Source: HLUCCA09 sp965277275
GTDB lineage: Bacteria > Pseudomonadota > Alphaproteobacteria > Rhodobacterales > Rhodobacteraceae
DNA: 64,000 nt
Assembly (NCBI GenBank): GCA_965277275.1
Contig: CBDICG010000002.1
Span: 1,736,001-1,800,000 of the forward strand
Direction of reading: 5' to 3'
Made by a program: the position numbers and the translations under genes. The notes beneath the pieces are model-generated. The model was given only the letters and a program-made list of their open reading frames with translations, did not search any database and was not told where the DNA came from. Below are positions 15,947-24,850 of this stretch, piece after piece (position 1 is the stretch's first letter; each line of letters begins with the position of its first letter).

Positions 15947-18586
15947 TCAGAAGGCCGGTTTGGTCTGACGCCGCCGTTGCAGCAGGATCACCAGCCCCAA
16001 AAGGAGCAGCGCCGGAATGTAGAAGACCTGCTCGGGCAGCCGGTTCGCAGGCGCCTGGATCGAGGCGAGCGTGACGGGCGTGTCGGCGTAGAAGTCGAAG
16101 TTTGCCAGCTTCTCCGCCGTGACCGTGCCGAACATCGGCTCGTCGAGCCGGACAACGTCACCCTCCTGGAAGAGCAGGAGCCCCGAATTGTCGACGCGCT
16201 CCGTGGCGGACGCGCCCGCGATATCCATCACCAGCGTCGTTTCGGCCATATCGCCGCTGTTGAAGTCCGGCCCCTGCACCAGGAGCCGAAGCTGCGCGCC
16301 CTCGTCCGCGTCGCCGACGGCCTGTTCGAACTGGGCTGGCGCGATATCGCGGAACGGGCTTTGCAGCATGTCGAGCCAGACATTCGGCACGAAGAGCGTG
16401 AAGGCCACGACCAGCAGCGCGAGGGATTCGTGGATCCGCGAGCGCGCGAGGAAGTAACCCTGCGTTGCCGCTGCAAAGAGCAGCATCGCAAAAGTCGCGA
16501 CAATGAAGACAGAGATCGCCTGTATTATCCCCGCCGTCGTCCCCAGGTCGACGCCGTACAGGATCAGCGTCGGATTGTAGATGAAGAGGAACGGCAGGGC
16601 GACCGTGCGCAGCGAGTAGAAGAACGCGGTAAAGCCTGTCTTGATCGGATCCCCGCCCGAGACGGCTGCGGCGGCAAAGCTCGCAAGGCCGACAGGCGGC
16701 GTCACATCCGCCATGATCCCGAAGTAGAACACAAAGAGGTGCGCCGCGATCAGTGGCACGATCAGCCCCTCCTGCGCGCCGAGCGACACCACGACCGAGG
16801 CCATCAGCGAGGACACCACGATGTAGTTCGCCGTGGTTGGCAGCCCCATCCCGAGGATCAGCGAGAACAGCCCGACAAAGACAAGCATAAGGAAGAGGAT
16901 CCCGCCCGAGAGCTGCTCCACAAGGCCCGCAAGCTCCGTGCCGATCGGCGTTTTGGTGACAGTCGCCACGATGATACCGGCGGCGGCGGTCGCCACCCCG
17001 ATCCCGATCATGTTGCGCGCCCCGGCGATCAGACCTTCTTTCAGGTCATCGATCCCCTCGCGAAACTGCGCCATGAAGCCCGCGCCCTGACCACGGAACA
17101 TCGCCTTCAGAGGCTTCTGCGTGACGATGATGAAGAGCATCAGTGATGTGGCGTAGAAGGCCGATTTCGCCGGGCTCTGCCGCTCCACCATCAGGAACCA
17201 CACCAGCACGACGATGGGCAGGATGTAGTGCAACCCCGTGGCATAGACCTCGGCCACCGTCGGCAGCTTGATCTCCGGATCGTTGGGGTCATCGACCTCC
17301 AGGTCCGGGCGCTTCGCCGCGATGGCGACAAGCCAGACGTACAGCGCCATCAGCACCACCATCGAGATCAGCGCCGTCAGCTCCGGCAGCGCCGCCTCCA
17401 GCGCGTTCATCGCGTAGATCAGCGCGGTAAAGCCGATCCCCGCCACCACGAACCCGATGAAGAATTTCAGCATCATGCCGGCGAAGGACTTCGCTTCCCC
17501 GAGCGCCGGCATGTCCTTTTTCAGCGCCTCAAGATGCACGATGTACACCAGCGCGATGTAGGAAATCACCGCCGGAATGAAGGCGTGCTTGATCACCTCA
17601 AGGTAGGAGATCCCGATGAATTCGACCATCAGGAACGCCGCCGCCCCCATGACCGGCGGCATGATCTGGCCGTTGACCGACGACGCCACCTCGACCGAGC
17701 CCGCCTGCTCCGAGGTGAACCCCACCCGCTTCATGAGCGGGATCGTGAAGGTGCCGGTGGTCACCACGTTGGCAATCGACGAGCCCGAGATGAGCCCCGT
17801 CATGGCAGAGCCCACGACGGCCGCCTTGGCCGGCCCGCCTCGCAGGTGCCCGAGCCCGGCGAAGGCAAGCTTGATGAAATAATTGCCCGCGCCGGCCTTG
17901 TCCAAGAGCGACCCGAACAGGACGAACAGGAACACGAACGCCGTCGAAACCCCCAGCGGGATGCCGAACACCCCCGCCGTGTCGAGCCATTGCGCGTTGA
18001 TCAGCGCGGTGAACGACAGCCCCTCGTGCTCGATCAGCTCCGGGATCAGCCAGCCGGTTCCGAAGTAGGCGTAGAGCAGGAACAGCGAGCCCACGACCGT
18101 CAGCGCCGGCCCCAGCGCGCGCCGCGCCCCTTCGAGCAGCACGACAAGGCCGACCGCCCCAAGGATCACCTGGAATTGTGTCGGCAAGCCCGAGCGCGCC
18201 GTCATGGCAAGCGTGTCGGAGAACCAGAACACGTAGAAACAGGTCCCCGCCCCGATCAGCGCCAACGCCCAGTCGGCCAGCGGGATCCTGTCGCGCGGCG
18301 ATCCTTTGAACGCCGGATAGGCCAGAAACGCGAGGAAAACCGCGAACATCAGGTGGATCGGCCGCGTCTGTGACGAGTTCAGCACCGGTAGGTACTGCCC
18401 GAACCACAGCTGCGGCTGCGCGATCCAGAGCTGGAAAAGCGACCACACCAGCGCCGTCACCGAGATCAGCAGCGCGATATTGCGGTTGGAGGGAAGTCTG
18501 CCACCCGAGTCGGTGCTCGCAACGAGATCCTGCAGCTCTTGATCGGTGAATTGGCGGTCACCGCTGGCCTTGGCTGGTTCCGACAT
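15947..18586 (-). CDS. TRAP transporter fused permease subunit (TAXI type, DctQM fusion)
   Basis: 879 residues. The start MSEPAKASGDRQF at 18586 was chosen over an open upstream extension because it has a purine-rich GGGGG site and no homologous sequence precedes it. The N-terminal part (to about residue 230) holds the four-helix DctQ-like section and the rest the DctM-like core with GLISGSSIANVVTTGTFTIP and the PPVMGAAAFLMVEFIGI segment typical of TAXI-TRAP fused proteins. A C-terminal soluble/membrane extension (DUF3394-like in appearance) follows. TRAP systems use the sodium gradient to import organic acids; TAXI ligands are mostly unknown. Confidence 0.92.
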   Translation of the reverse strand: MSEPAKASGDRQFTDQELQDLVASTDSGGRLPSNRNIALLISVTALVWSLFQLWIAQPQLWFGQYLPVLNSSQTRPIHLMFAVFLAFLAYPAFKGSPRDRIPLADWALALIGAGTCFYVFWFSDTLAMTARSGLPTQFQVILGAVGLVVLLEGARRALGPALTVVGSLFLLYAYFGTGWLIPELIEHEGLSFTALINAQWLDTAGVFGIPLGVSTAFVFLFVLFGSLLDKAGAGNYFIKLAFAGLGHLRGGPAKAAVVGSAMTGLISGSSIANVVTTGTFTIPLMKRVGFTSEQAGSVEVASSVNGQIMPPVMGAAAFLMVEFIGISYLEVIKHAFIPAVISYIALVYIVHLEALKKDMPALGEAKSFAGMMLKFFIGFVVAGIGFTALIYAMNALEAALPELTALISMVVLMALYVWLVAIAAKRPDLEVDDPNDPEIKLPTVAEVYATGLHYILPIVVLVWFLMVERQSPAKSAFYATSLMLFIIVTQKPLKAMFRGQGAGFMAQFREGIDDLKEGLIAGARNMIGIGVATAAAGIIVATVTKTPIGTELAGLVEQLSGGILFLMLVFVGLFSLILGMGLPTTANYIVVSSLMASVVVSLGAQEGLIVPLIAAHLFVFYFGIMADVTPPVGLASFAAAAVSGGDPIKTGFTAFFYSLRTVALPFLFIYNPTLILYGVDLGTTAGIIQAISVFIVATFAMLLFAAATQGYFLARSRIHESLALLVVAFTLFVPNVWLDMLQSPFRDIAPAQFEQAVGDADEGAQLRLLVQGPDFNSGDMAETTLVMDIAGASATERVDNSGLLLFQEGDVVRLDEPMFGTVTAEKLANFDFYADTPVTLASIQAPANRLPEQVFYIPALLLLGLVILLQRRRQTKPAF

Positions 18587-18634
18587 CTGTCCCCCAAATC
18601 TTCTGGATTGGCCCGGTGCGTCGGGCTGGGGGCA

Positions 18635-18652
18635 GGGCGCCCGAAAGCGCCC
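18635..18652 (-). other. Hairpin between TAXI binding-protein and permease genes
   Basis: GGGCGC / GCGCCC with a six-base loop (18641-18646) in the 86-base gap. Read on the minus strand it is a GC-rich stem without a T-run. Such elements between a binding-protein gene and its membrane genes commonly protect the upstream message and raise the binding-protein yield; that role is inferred. Confidence 0.35.
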
Positions 18653-18672
18653 CACCCTGTCGCATCAGCCGA

Positions 18673-19638
18673 TCACTCGATCAGGCCAGCCTCGCGGTAG
18701 TACTTCTCTGCGCCGGGATGCAGCGGCGCGGACAGGCCGTCATTGGCCATCTCCGCCGGGTCGAGGTTGGCGAACGCCGGGTGCAGGCCCTTGAACTGAT
18801 CGATGTTCTCGAACACCGCCGAGACAACCTCGTAGACCACGTCTTCCGGCACATCGATCGATGTCACGAAGGTCGCGCCCACGCCGAAGGTCTGCGTGTC
18901 GCCGTCGTTGCCGCGATACATGCCGCCGGGGATGGTCGCCGTCCGGTAGAACGGGTTCGCCTCGACAAGCGCCGTCGTGGCATCGTTCGACACGTTCACA
19001 AGCACGGAATCACACGCCGTCGTGGCTTCCTGGATCGAGCCCGAAGGGTGGCCGACCGTGTAGATCATCGCGTCGATGTTGTTGTCGCAGAGCGCCTGGG
19101 ATTGCTCGGCCGCCTGAAGCTCGGAGGACAGCGCGAAGTCGTCCATCGTCCAGCCCATCTCCGCCATCAGCACTTCCATCGTGCCGCGCTGTCCGGAGCC
19201 CGGGTTGCCGACGTTGACGCGCTTGCCCTTGAGATCCTCGAACGAGGAAATCCCGGCATCCGCCCGTGCCACGACGGTGAACGGCTCCGGGTGCACAGAA
19301 AACACGGCCCGCAGACCTTCGAACGCACCGGTCTCCTCGAAACGCGAGGTGCCGTTGAACGCATGGAACTGCCAATCGGACTGCGCGACGCCAAATTCCA
19401 GCTCGCCACCCCGAATTGCGTTGATGTTGAAGACCGAACCGCCGGTCGACTCCACGCCGCAGCGGATGCCGTGCTCCGAACGCCCTCGGTTCACCAGCCG
19501 GCAAATCGCGCCGCCGGTCGGATAGTACACGCCCGTCACACCACCGGTGCCGATCGCGATAAAGGTCTGGTCCTGGGCCGCAACGGGCGCGGCGACGAGG
19601 GTCAGCGCTGCAATCGACGCAGCGATGCGCATGTTCAT
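18673..19638 (-). CDS. TAXI family TRAP transporter solute-binding protein
   Basis: 321 residues from ATG 19638, which has an AAGGAGAG ribosome site. Signal peptide MNMRIAASIAALTLVAAPVA is followed by AQDQTFIAIGTGGVTGVYYP, the TAXI family signature region (GTGG-x-TG-x-YYP), and by GSVFNINAIRGGELEFGVAQ. It captures the ligand in the periplasm for the fused permease downstream. First gene of the operon TAXI protein, fused permease, UspA. Confidence 0.93.
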   Translation of the reverse strand: MNMRIAASIAALTLVAAPVAAQDQTFIAIGTGGVTGVYYPTGGAICRLVNRGRSEHGIRCGVESTGGSVFNINAIRGGELEFGVAQSDWQFHAFNGTSRFEETGAFEGLRAVFSVHPEPFTVVARADAGISSFEDLKGKRVNVGNPGSGQRGTMEVLMAEMGWTMDDFALSSELQAAEQSQALCDNNIDAMIYTVGHPSGSIQEATTACDSVLVNVSNDATTALVEANPFYRTATIPGGMYRGNDGDTQTFGVGATFVTSIDVPEDVVYEVVSAVFENIDQFKGLHPAFANLDPAEMANDGLSAPLHPGAEKYYREAGLIE

Positions 19639-19742
19639 GAATTCTCTCCTTGTTGGGTCCGCCGTCGTGTCGCGGCGATACAACAAAGCTTGCGCGCCTC
19701 GTCCGGCAGCGTCAAGGGCAGTGGCCCCACGCCGCCCTTTCT

Positions 19743-19787
19743 CTTCTTTTTGCCCGAAATACCGCGGGGTCTGGGGCAGAGCCCCAG
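19743..19787 (+). repeat. Composite intergenic repeat, copy C
   Basis: T-rich box CTTCTTTTTGCCCGAAATAC then CGCGGGGT, followed by the perfect hairpin CTGGGGC-AGA-GCCCCAG (19771-19787). It ends 11 bases from the urtE stop codon. Same layout as copies A and D but without the middle hairpin. Confidence 0.6.
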
Positions 19788-19797
19788 TCCTGTGCTC

Positions 19798-20517
19798 TCA
19801 AACGGACACTGCCGCCAGCAAATCGTCCCGCCTCAGGTCCGCCTTCGACCCGGACATCTTCACCGCCCCGCGCTCCAGAACGTAGAACGCGTCCGCGATC
19901 TCGTAGGCAAAGGCGAAGTACTGCTCGACCAGAACAATCGCCATGTCCCCCCGATCCCGCAGATAGGAGATCACGCGCCCGATCTGCTGAATGATGTTGG
20001 GCTGGATGCCCTCCGTCGGCTCATCGAGGAGAAGGAGCTTCGGCTTCGCGATCAGCGCGCGCGCAATCGCGAGCTGTTGCTGCTGGCCACCCGAGAGATC
20101 TCCGCCACGCCGCCCGAGGAACTCCTTGAGGATCGGAAAGAGCTCGAAGATCTCGTCCGGGATCCGATGCTCGGATTTCGGCAGGCAGGCATAGCCCGTC
20201 TCCAGATTCTCCCGCACCGTCATCAGCGGGAAGATGTCCCGCCCCTGCGGCACATACCCCACGCCCTTGCGCGCCAGCACTTGCGCCGGTGCCCTTCCGA
20301 CCTCCTCACCGCCCAGGGAGAGCGTCCCTCCCGATCGCGCATGGGTTCCCGAAATCGCCTTCAGCAGCGACGTTTTTCCGACCCCATTCGTGCCCATGAC
20401 GCAGGTCACGGCACCCAGGCGGGCCTCGAGATCGATTCCGTAAAGGATCTGCGAGCCGCCATAGTGCAGTGTCAGGCCTTGGGTCGTCAGCATCGGTTTT
20501 GTCAGGGTCTCGGCCAT
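19798..20517 (-). CDS. urtE: Urea ABC transporter ATP-binding subunit UrtE
   Basis: 239 residues, LivF-like ATPase. Walker A GTNGVGKTS near residue 43, VGYVPQGRDIFPLMTVRENL, signature LSGGQQQQLA and Walker B LLLLDEPTEGIQPNI; the TEGIQPNIIQQIG sequence is diagnostic of UrtE rather than LivF. It ends the urtABCDE transcription unit and follows urtD by one base. The two ATPases UrtD and UrtE form the motor of the high-affinity urea importer. Confidence 0.93.
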   Translation of the reverse strand: MAETLTKPMLTTQGLTLHYGGSQILYGIDLEARLGAVTCVMGTNGVGKTSLLKAISGTHARSGGTLSLGGEEVGRAPAQVLARKGVGYVPQGRDIFPLMTVRENLETGYACLPKSEHRIPDEIFELFPILKEFLGRRGGDLSGGQQQQLAIARALIAKPKLLLLDEPTEGIQPNIIQQIGRVISYLRDRGDMAIVLVEQYFAFAYEIADAFYVLERGAVKMSGSKADLRRDDLLAAVSV

Positions 20518-20518
20518 C

Positions 20519-21259
20519 TCAGCGCCCCAGGTAGACGTCGATCACGTCCTGATTCTGCGTCACATGGTCGAGCGAGCCCTCGGCCAGGACGGCCCCCTCG
20601 TGCAGCACGGTCACCTTGCACTCCAGCCGCCGCACGAACTCCATGTCGTGTTCGACCACCACGACGGCGCGCGTCTTCGCGGCCTCCTTCAGGATATCCG
20701 TGGTATGCTCTCGCTCCGCCACCGTCATCCCCGCCGCCGGTTCATCGACCAACAGAAGCCGCGGCTCCTGGGCCAGCAGCATCCCGATCTCTAGCCACTG
20801 CTTTTGCCCGTGCGAGAGCTCGCCCGCCTTGCGCTGCAACGCGCCCGACAAGCCGATCTCGCGGGCGAGGTCTTCCACCTTCTCGACATGAGCACCGCTC
20901 GGCTTGAAGAAAAGGACCTTCCAGGGCGCGCGGTCATTGCGCAGCGCCATCAGCAGATTGTCGAACACCGATTGGTCCTCGAACACGGTCGGGCGCTGAA
21001 ACTTTCGCCCCACACCCGCCTGCGCGATCTGGCTTTCGGACATCTTTAGGAGCGACTGCGACCGTTCACCCCAGATCACGCGCCCTTCGTCAGGCCGGGT
21101 CTTGCCGGTCACGATGTCCATGAACGTGGTCTTGCCCGCACCGTTCGGCCCGATGACGGCGCGGAGTTCACCTTCGGCGATGGAGAACGAGAGGTTGTTG
21201 ATGGCCTTGAACCCGTCGAACGAGACGGAGACGCCGGACACTTCGAGGAGGGTGGTCAC
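20519..21259 (-). CDS. urtD: Urea ABC transporter ATP-binding subunit UrtD
   Basis: 246 residues if started at GTG 21259, which has an AGGAG ribosome site at the right distance and gives the expected opening VTTLLEVSGVSVSFDGFKAI. The frame stays open for 65 codons upstream, but that part is not protein-like. Walker A GPNGAGKTT, signature LSHGQKQWLEIGM (the SHGQ variant is normal for UrtD) and Walker B LLLVDEPAAGMT are visible. LivG-like member of the urea importer. Confidence 0.92.
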   Translation of the reverse strand: MTTLLEVSGVSVSFDGFKAINNLSFSIAEGELRAVIGPNGAGKTTFMDIVTGKTRPDEGRVIWGERSQSLLKMSESQIAQAGVGRKFQRPTVFEDQSVFDNLLMALRNDRAPWKVLFFKPSGAHVEKVEDLAREIGLSGALQRKAGELSHGQKQWLEIGMLLAQEPRLLLVDEPAAGMTVAEREHTTDILKEAAKTRAVVVVEHDMEFVRRLECKVTVLHEGAVLAEGSLDHVTQNQDVIDVYLGR

Positions 21260-21395
21260 TCTGCAACTCTCCTGGTCGTGGTCGTGGTCCAACCAGCTTC
21301 GAAAAGGACCGCCGTTTCGCCCGGCGGCCACGCCGGGCAGCCCCTGACCGCTCCCAAGATAACCATCTGTGGCATGATTGGTTGGCGAGGAAACG

Positions 21396-22679
21396 TCATT
21401 CGTCCGCCTCCTTCTCCCGCAGGGCTCCGGGCTCCGGGCCGAGGTCCGCGCCATGGCGATCGGGGCTGCGGCGTTCGGAGATCAGGTCGACAATCCCGCC
21501 GATGCCCTTGGGAAACAGAAGCGTGACGAGCACGAACGACAGGCCGAGCAGCACCGTCCACCAATCGACCCATGAGATCGTGTAGAAGCCAAGGTTCACG
21601 TCGGGCGCCTGCCCGCCGGTGAAGTACGTCGAGACGAGCGAGACAAAGGCCGCGCCGATCACCGCCCCGTAGAGGCGCCCACGCCCCCCGATCGCGACCC
21701 AGACCGCGAGGTAGATCGACGCGACGGGCGCGAGTTCGGCCGGGTTGATGATGCCCGCCTGAGGGTAATAGAGCGCGCCGGCGATGCCGGCGATCACTGC
21801 CGAGAGCGTGAAGATGAAGAGCTTGAAGGCCTCGACGGGGTAACCGAGGAAGCGCACGCGGGCCTCGTCGTCGCGGATGCCGCGGATCACGGAGCCGAAC
21901 TTGCCGGACACGACCCAGGCGCAGAGCAGGTAGCCGACCCCCAGCGCGAGCGCCGAACCCCAGAAGAACCAGACCGACACGATGTCCTGGCTGACATCGT
22001 CGAGCCCCGGCAGGTTTTGCAGGCCCGAAAGGCCGTTGTTGCCACGCAATCCGCTGTCATTCTGAAAGAGCCAGAGCGCGAGGGCGAGGGTCATCGCCTG
22101 GGTGAGGATCGACAGGTACACGCCCGTGACCCGGGAGCGGAAGGCGAGCCAGCCGAAGACCAGTGCCAACAGGCCGGGGACGAGCACGATCGCGGCGAGC
22201 TGCAACGGCAGAGAATGGGCGAGCGACCAGATCGGCGGGAGCTCCGAGGCGCCGACGACACCGAAGATCTGCACGGCGATGGCGTCGGAAATCTCGGTGG
22301 GGGTTGGCGGGATCGGAGCATTGGCGAGGCTGTCGAGCACGATGATCTCGGTGCGCGCATACATCAGCCACATGCCGATCGCGTAACCGCCAAGCCCGAA
22401 GAACGCCATGTGCCCAAGCGAGAGGATGCCGCAATAGCCCCAGACGAGGTCCATCGCGAGGGCGACAAGGCAAAGGCATAGTGTCTTGCCAAGCGTTTTC
22501 ACGAAGGAGGTCGACAGGAACCCGATCCCGAAAGCCTCCGAGAGGATCGTGACGCCGACGGTGAAAAGCCCGAGGATCAAAAGGAAGATCAGGACCGAGG
22601 GGTTGTCCGCCAGAAAGAAGCGGCGCTTTGGGGCTACGCGCCCGTCGGGGCCGAGCGTGGCGGTGCTGGTCATTGTCAT
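21396..22679 (-). CDS. urtC: Urea ABC transporter permease UrtC
   Basis: 427 residues, LivM-like permease with about ten membrane helices. It contains MDLVWGYCGILSLGHMAFFG and GIRDDEARVRFLGYPVEAFK, both typical of UrtC, and VASIYLAVWVAIGGRGRLYG near the C-terminus. It is longer than many LivM proteins because of a periplasmic insertion around residues 110-145 and a charged C-terminal tail. It pairs with UrtB in the inner membrane. Confidence 0.93.
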   Translation of the reverse strand: MTMTSTATLGPDGRVAPKRRFFLADNPSVLIFLLILGLFTVGVTILSEAFGIGFLSTSFVKTLGKTLCLCLVALAMDLVWGYCGILSLGHMAFFGLGGYAIGMWLMYARTEIIVLDSLANAPIPPTPTEISDAIAVQIFGVVGASELPPIWSLAHSLPLQLAAIVLVPGLLALVFGWLAFRSRVTGVYLSILTQAMTLALALWLFQNDSGLRGNNGLSGLQNLPGLDDVSQDIVSVWFFWGSALALGVGYLLCAWVVSGKFGSVIRGIRDDEARVRFLGYPVEAFKLFIFTLSAVIAGIAGALYYPQAGIINPAELAPVASIYLAVWVAIGGRGRLYGAVIGAAFVSLVSTYFTGGQAPDVNLGFYTISWVDWWTVLLGLSFVLVTLLFPKGIGGIVDLISERRSPDRHGADLGPEPGALREKEADE

Positions 22680-22709
22680 GGGCGCTGGTCCCGTCGAGCG
22701 GCGGGGTGT

Positions 22710-22774
22710 GGGGGCGCTGCCCCCGTCGCGCCCTTGGCGCGACTCCCCCGGCGGTATTTGGCGCAGAAAGAAGG
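22710..22774 (-). repeat. Composite intergenic repeat, copy D
   Basis: On the plus strand: hairpin GGGGGC-GCT-GCCCCC (22710-22724), hairpin GTCGCGCC-CTT-GGCGCGAC (22725-22743), then the T-rich box read on the minus strand (CTTCTTTCTGCGCCAAATAC). It has the same three modules as copy A in mirror order. It fills most of the 121-base gap between urtB and urtC. Confidence 0.6.
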
Positions 22775-22800
22775 GGGGGCGGCGGGTGCGTTCAAGGGGC

Positions 22801-24786
22801 TCATGCGTCCGCGGCCCGGCCCTTGAGGGCGATGATGCCGCGCGGGCGGAACTGGATGAAAAGGATGATGAACAAGATCATGTAGGTCTGGGCGGCCAGC
22901 GTGTTGGAGGGGTTCATCCATTCGATGCCCTTTTGCAGGAACCCCACCATCGTGGCGCCGAGGAGCGTGCCCCAGATGTTGCCGACACCGCCGACGACGA
23001 CCGTCATGAAGCTCTGGACGATATAGTCCTGCCCCATCTCGGAGGTGACCTTTGCGTAGAGGCCGATGGTAACGCCGGCGATGCCGGCAATGCCGGAGCC
23101 GAGGCCGAAGGTGAGCATGTTGATCCGGTCGGGGTTGATGCCCATCGAGGCGGCCATGCGCGGGTTTTGCGTGACGGCGCGGACCTCGAGCCCGAGGCGG
23201 GTGCGGTTCATGATGAACCAGAAGAGCACGAGGAAGAGCAACGCCATCACGAAGATCGCGATGCGGATGTAGCTGATTGAGACGACGTCGTTGATCGTGA
23301 GCGCACCGGAAAGCCAGTCCGGCGAAGTCAGCGGGCGGGCCTGGGTGCCGAAGATGTTCTTGGCGAGTTGCTGGAGCGCGATGGAGATGCCGAAGGTCGC
23401 GAGCAGCGTTTCGAGCGGGCGGTGGTAGAGCCATCGGATCACCAGCCGTTCCATCGCGACGCCGGCGCCGAAGGTGACGGCGAAGGCCAGCGGCAAGGCG
23501 ACCAGGATCGAGATCGTGTAGTCCGGAATGAAGAGCTGGACGACATAGCCCGTGTAGGCGCCCATCATGATGAACTCGCCATGGGCCATGTTGATGACGC
23601 CCATCACGCCGAACGTGATGGCGAGGCCGATGGCGGCGAGGAAATAGATCGAGGCGAGCGAGAGCGCGTCGAGCGTGAGATCGGCGACTTCGTTGAGGCC
23701 AACCATGCGGTCGATCGTTGCCAGTGTTTCGACGGCCGCAGCGACGACCGGGGGTGCTGCGGCGGTGTAGCGCTCGACGAAGGTATGGGCGGCAAGGGCG
23801 GCGTCGACATCGGCTTCGGTCGCAAGCGGCTCGACGGCACCGAGGCGCGCGAGGTCAGCATAGGCGAGGTCGCGGGCGGCGGCGCTGTCGAGGGTGGCGA
23901 CTTCGATGCCCGTGATGGTGCTCCCGTCGATATTGGCGATCAGGGCTTCCTTTTGCGCGGCGCGGTCGATGCGCTGGGGGGCGAGATCAGCCGCGACAAG
24001 GAGCTCGTAGGCGGCGTCGCGCGGCAGGGCATCGGTGCCCGGTGTGAGGATGCGGGCGATGTCGTCCCCTGCGGGAGCGTCTCCGGCGACGGGCGCGATC
24101 TCGGTGACGACAAGGGGGTTGAGCGTAGCGCGGACGTCGACGCCGAGGTCACCGGCGAAGCTGCGGATCGCCTCGACCTGGGCATCTTCGGTGGCGCCGA
24201 AGGGGATTGTCAGGAGGCGCGTAAGGCGCTCCTTCTGCGCGGCGATATCGGGATCGGGCTCGCCCTCCAGCGACGCGATGAGGGGAGGGAGATGCGAGGC
24301 GTCGGGATCGCGGCCAATGGAGTCGAGCGCTTCGAGGCGCACCGACGGGTCGGGATCGCTCAGACGGAAGCGGACGAGGGCGGAGCCGATGAGGCCGCGC
24401 ACGCCGCCATTGGGGCGAAGTTGATCCATCGTATCTTCAAGAACGATCTCCAGCTCGGAGCCGTCTTCGATGGCGAAGAGTTGCAGCACATCGTCGCCGT
24501 CGGCGTTCGCGCCGGCCTCCTCGGCGAAGAAGAAGAGGCCATCTGCCTCGCGTTGCCACATCTCGCGGGCCTGCCAGCGGGTCAGCACGTCTGGCACCTG
24601 CGACAGGCCACTGTCGGCGATCGCGTCGATCGCGGGGCCGATGGTGCGGCGGGAGCTCTTCTCGATGAGCTCGCGCTGTTCCTGCAACACCGACTGGATC
24701 GGGCTGAGGTCTTGTGCCTGCACGCCGGGCGCAGTCAGCGAGAGCGCGGTGAGGACCAGCGCCAGAATTGTCAGAATGCGTGCCAT
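22801..24786 (-). CDS. urtB: Urea ABC transporter permease UrtB, long form
   Basis: 661 residues from ATG 24786. A signal peptide (MARILTILALVLTALSLTAP...) leads a periplasmic N-terminal region of about 330 residues, alanine- and acid-rich with helical-repeat character (LSDPDPSVRLEALDSIGRDP), before the LivH-like membrane domain from about residue 365 (AIGLAITFGVMGVINMAHGE, then LRPRG-like end FRPRGIIALKG). The long form is known in proteobacterial UrtB proteins; the extension's role is not clear. It is separated from urtC by a repeat element. Confidence 0.92.
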   Translation of the reverse strand: MARILTILALVLTALSLTAPGVQAQDLSPIQSVLQEQRELIEKSSRRTIGPAIDAIADSGLSQVPDVLTRWQAREMWQREADGLFFFAEEAGANADGDDVLQLFAIEDGSELEIVLEDTMDQLRPNGGVRGLIGSALVRFRLSDPDPSVRLEALDSIGRDPDASHLPPLIASLEGEPDPDIAAQKERLTRLLTIPFGATEDAQVEAIRSFAGDLGVDVRATLNPLVVTEIAPVAGDAPAGDDIARILTPGTDALPRDAAYELLVAADLAPQRIDRAAQKEALIANIDGSTITGIEVATLDSAAARDLAYADLARLGAVEPLATEADVDAALAAHTFVERYTAAAPPVVAAAVETLATIDRMVGLNEVADLTLDALSLASIYFLAAIGLAITFGVMGVINMAHGEFIMMGAYTGYVVQLFIPDYTISILVALPLAFAVTFGAGVAMERLVIRWLYHRPLETLLATFGISIALQQLAKNIFGTQARPLTSPDWLSGALTINDVVSISYIRIAIFVMALLFLVLFWFIMNRTRLGLEVRAVTQNPRMAASMGINPDRINMLTFGLGSGIAGIAGVTIGLYAKVTSEMGQDYIVQSFMTVVVGGVGNIWGTLLGATMVGFLQKGIEWMNPSNTLAAQTYMILFIILFIQFRPRGIIALKGRAADA

Positions 24787-24850
24787 GCCTGCCCCGAATG
24801 GCTGTATGGGAAGGGCGCTCACGCGCCCCTCCCCTGTCTTGTTGCTCGGA

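Noticed and set aside
21260..21454. 65-codon upstream extension of urtD
   Set aside because: No ribosome site and no family resemblance; the GTG at 21259 has an AGGAG site and gives the expected UrtD N-terminus.
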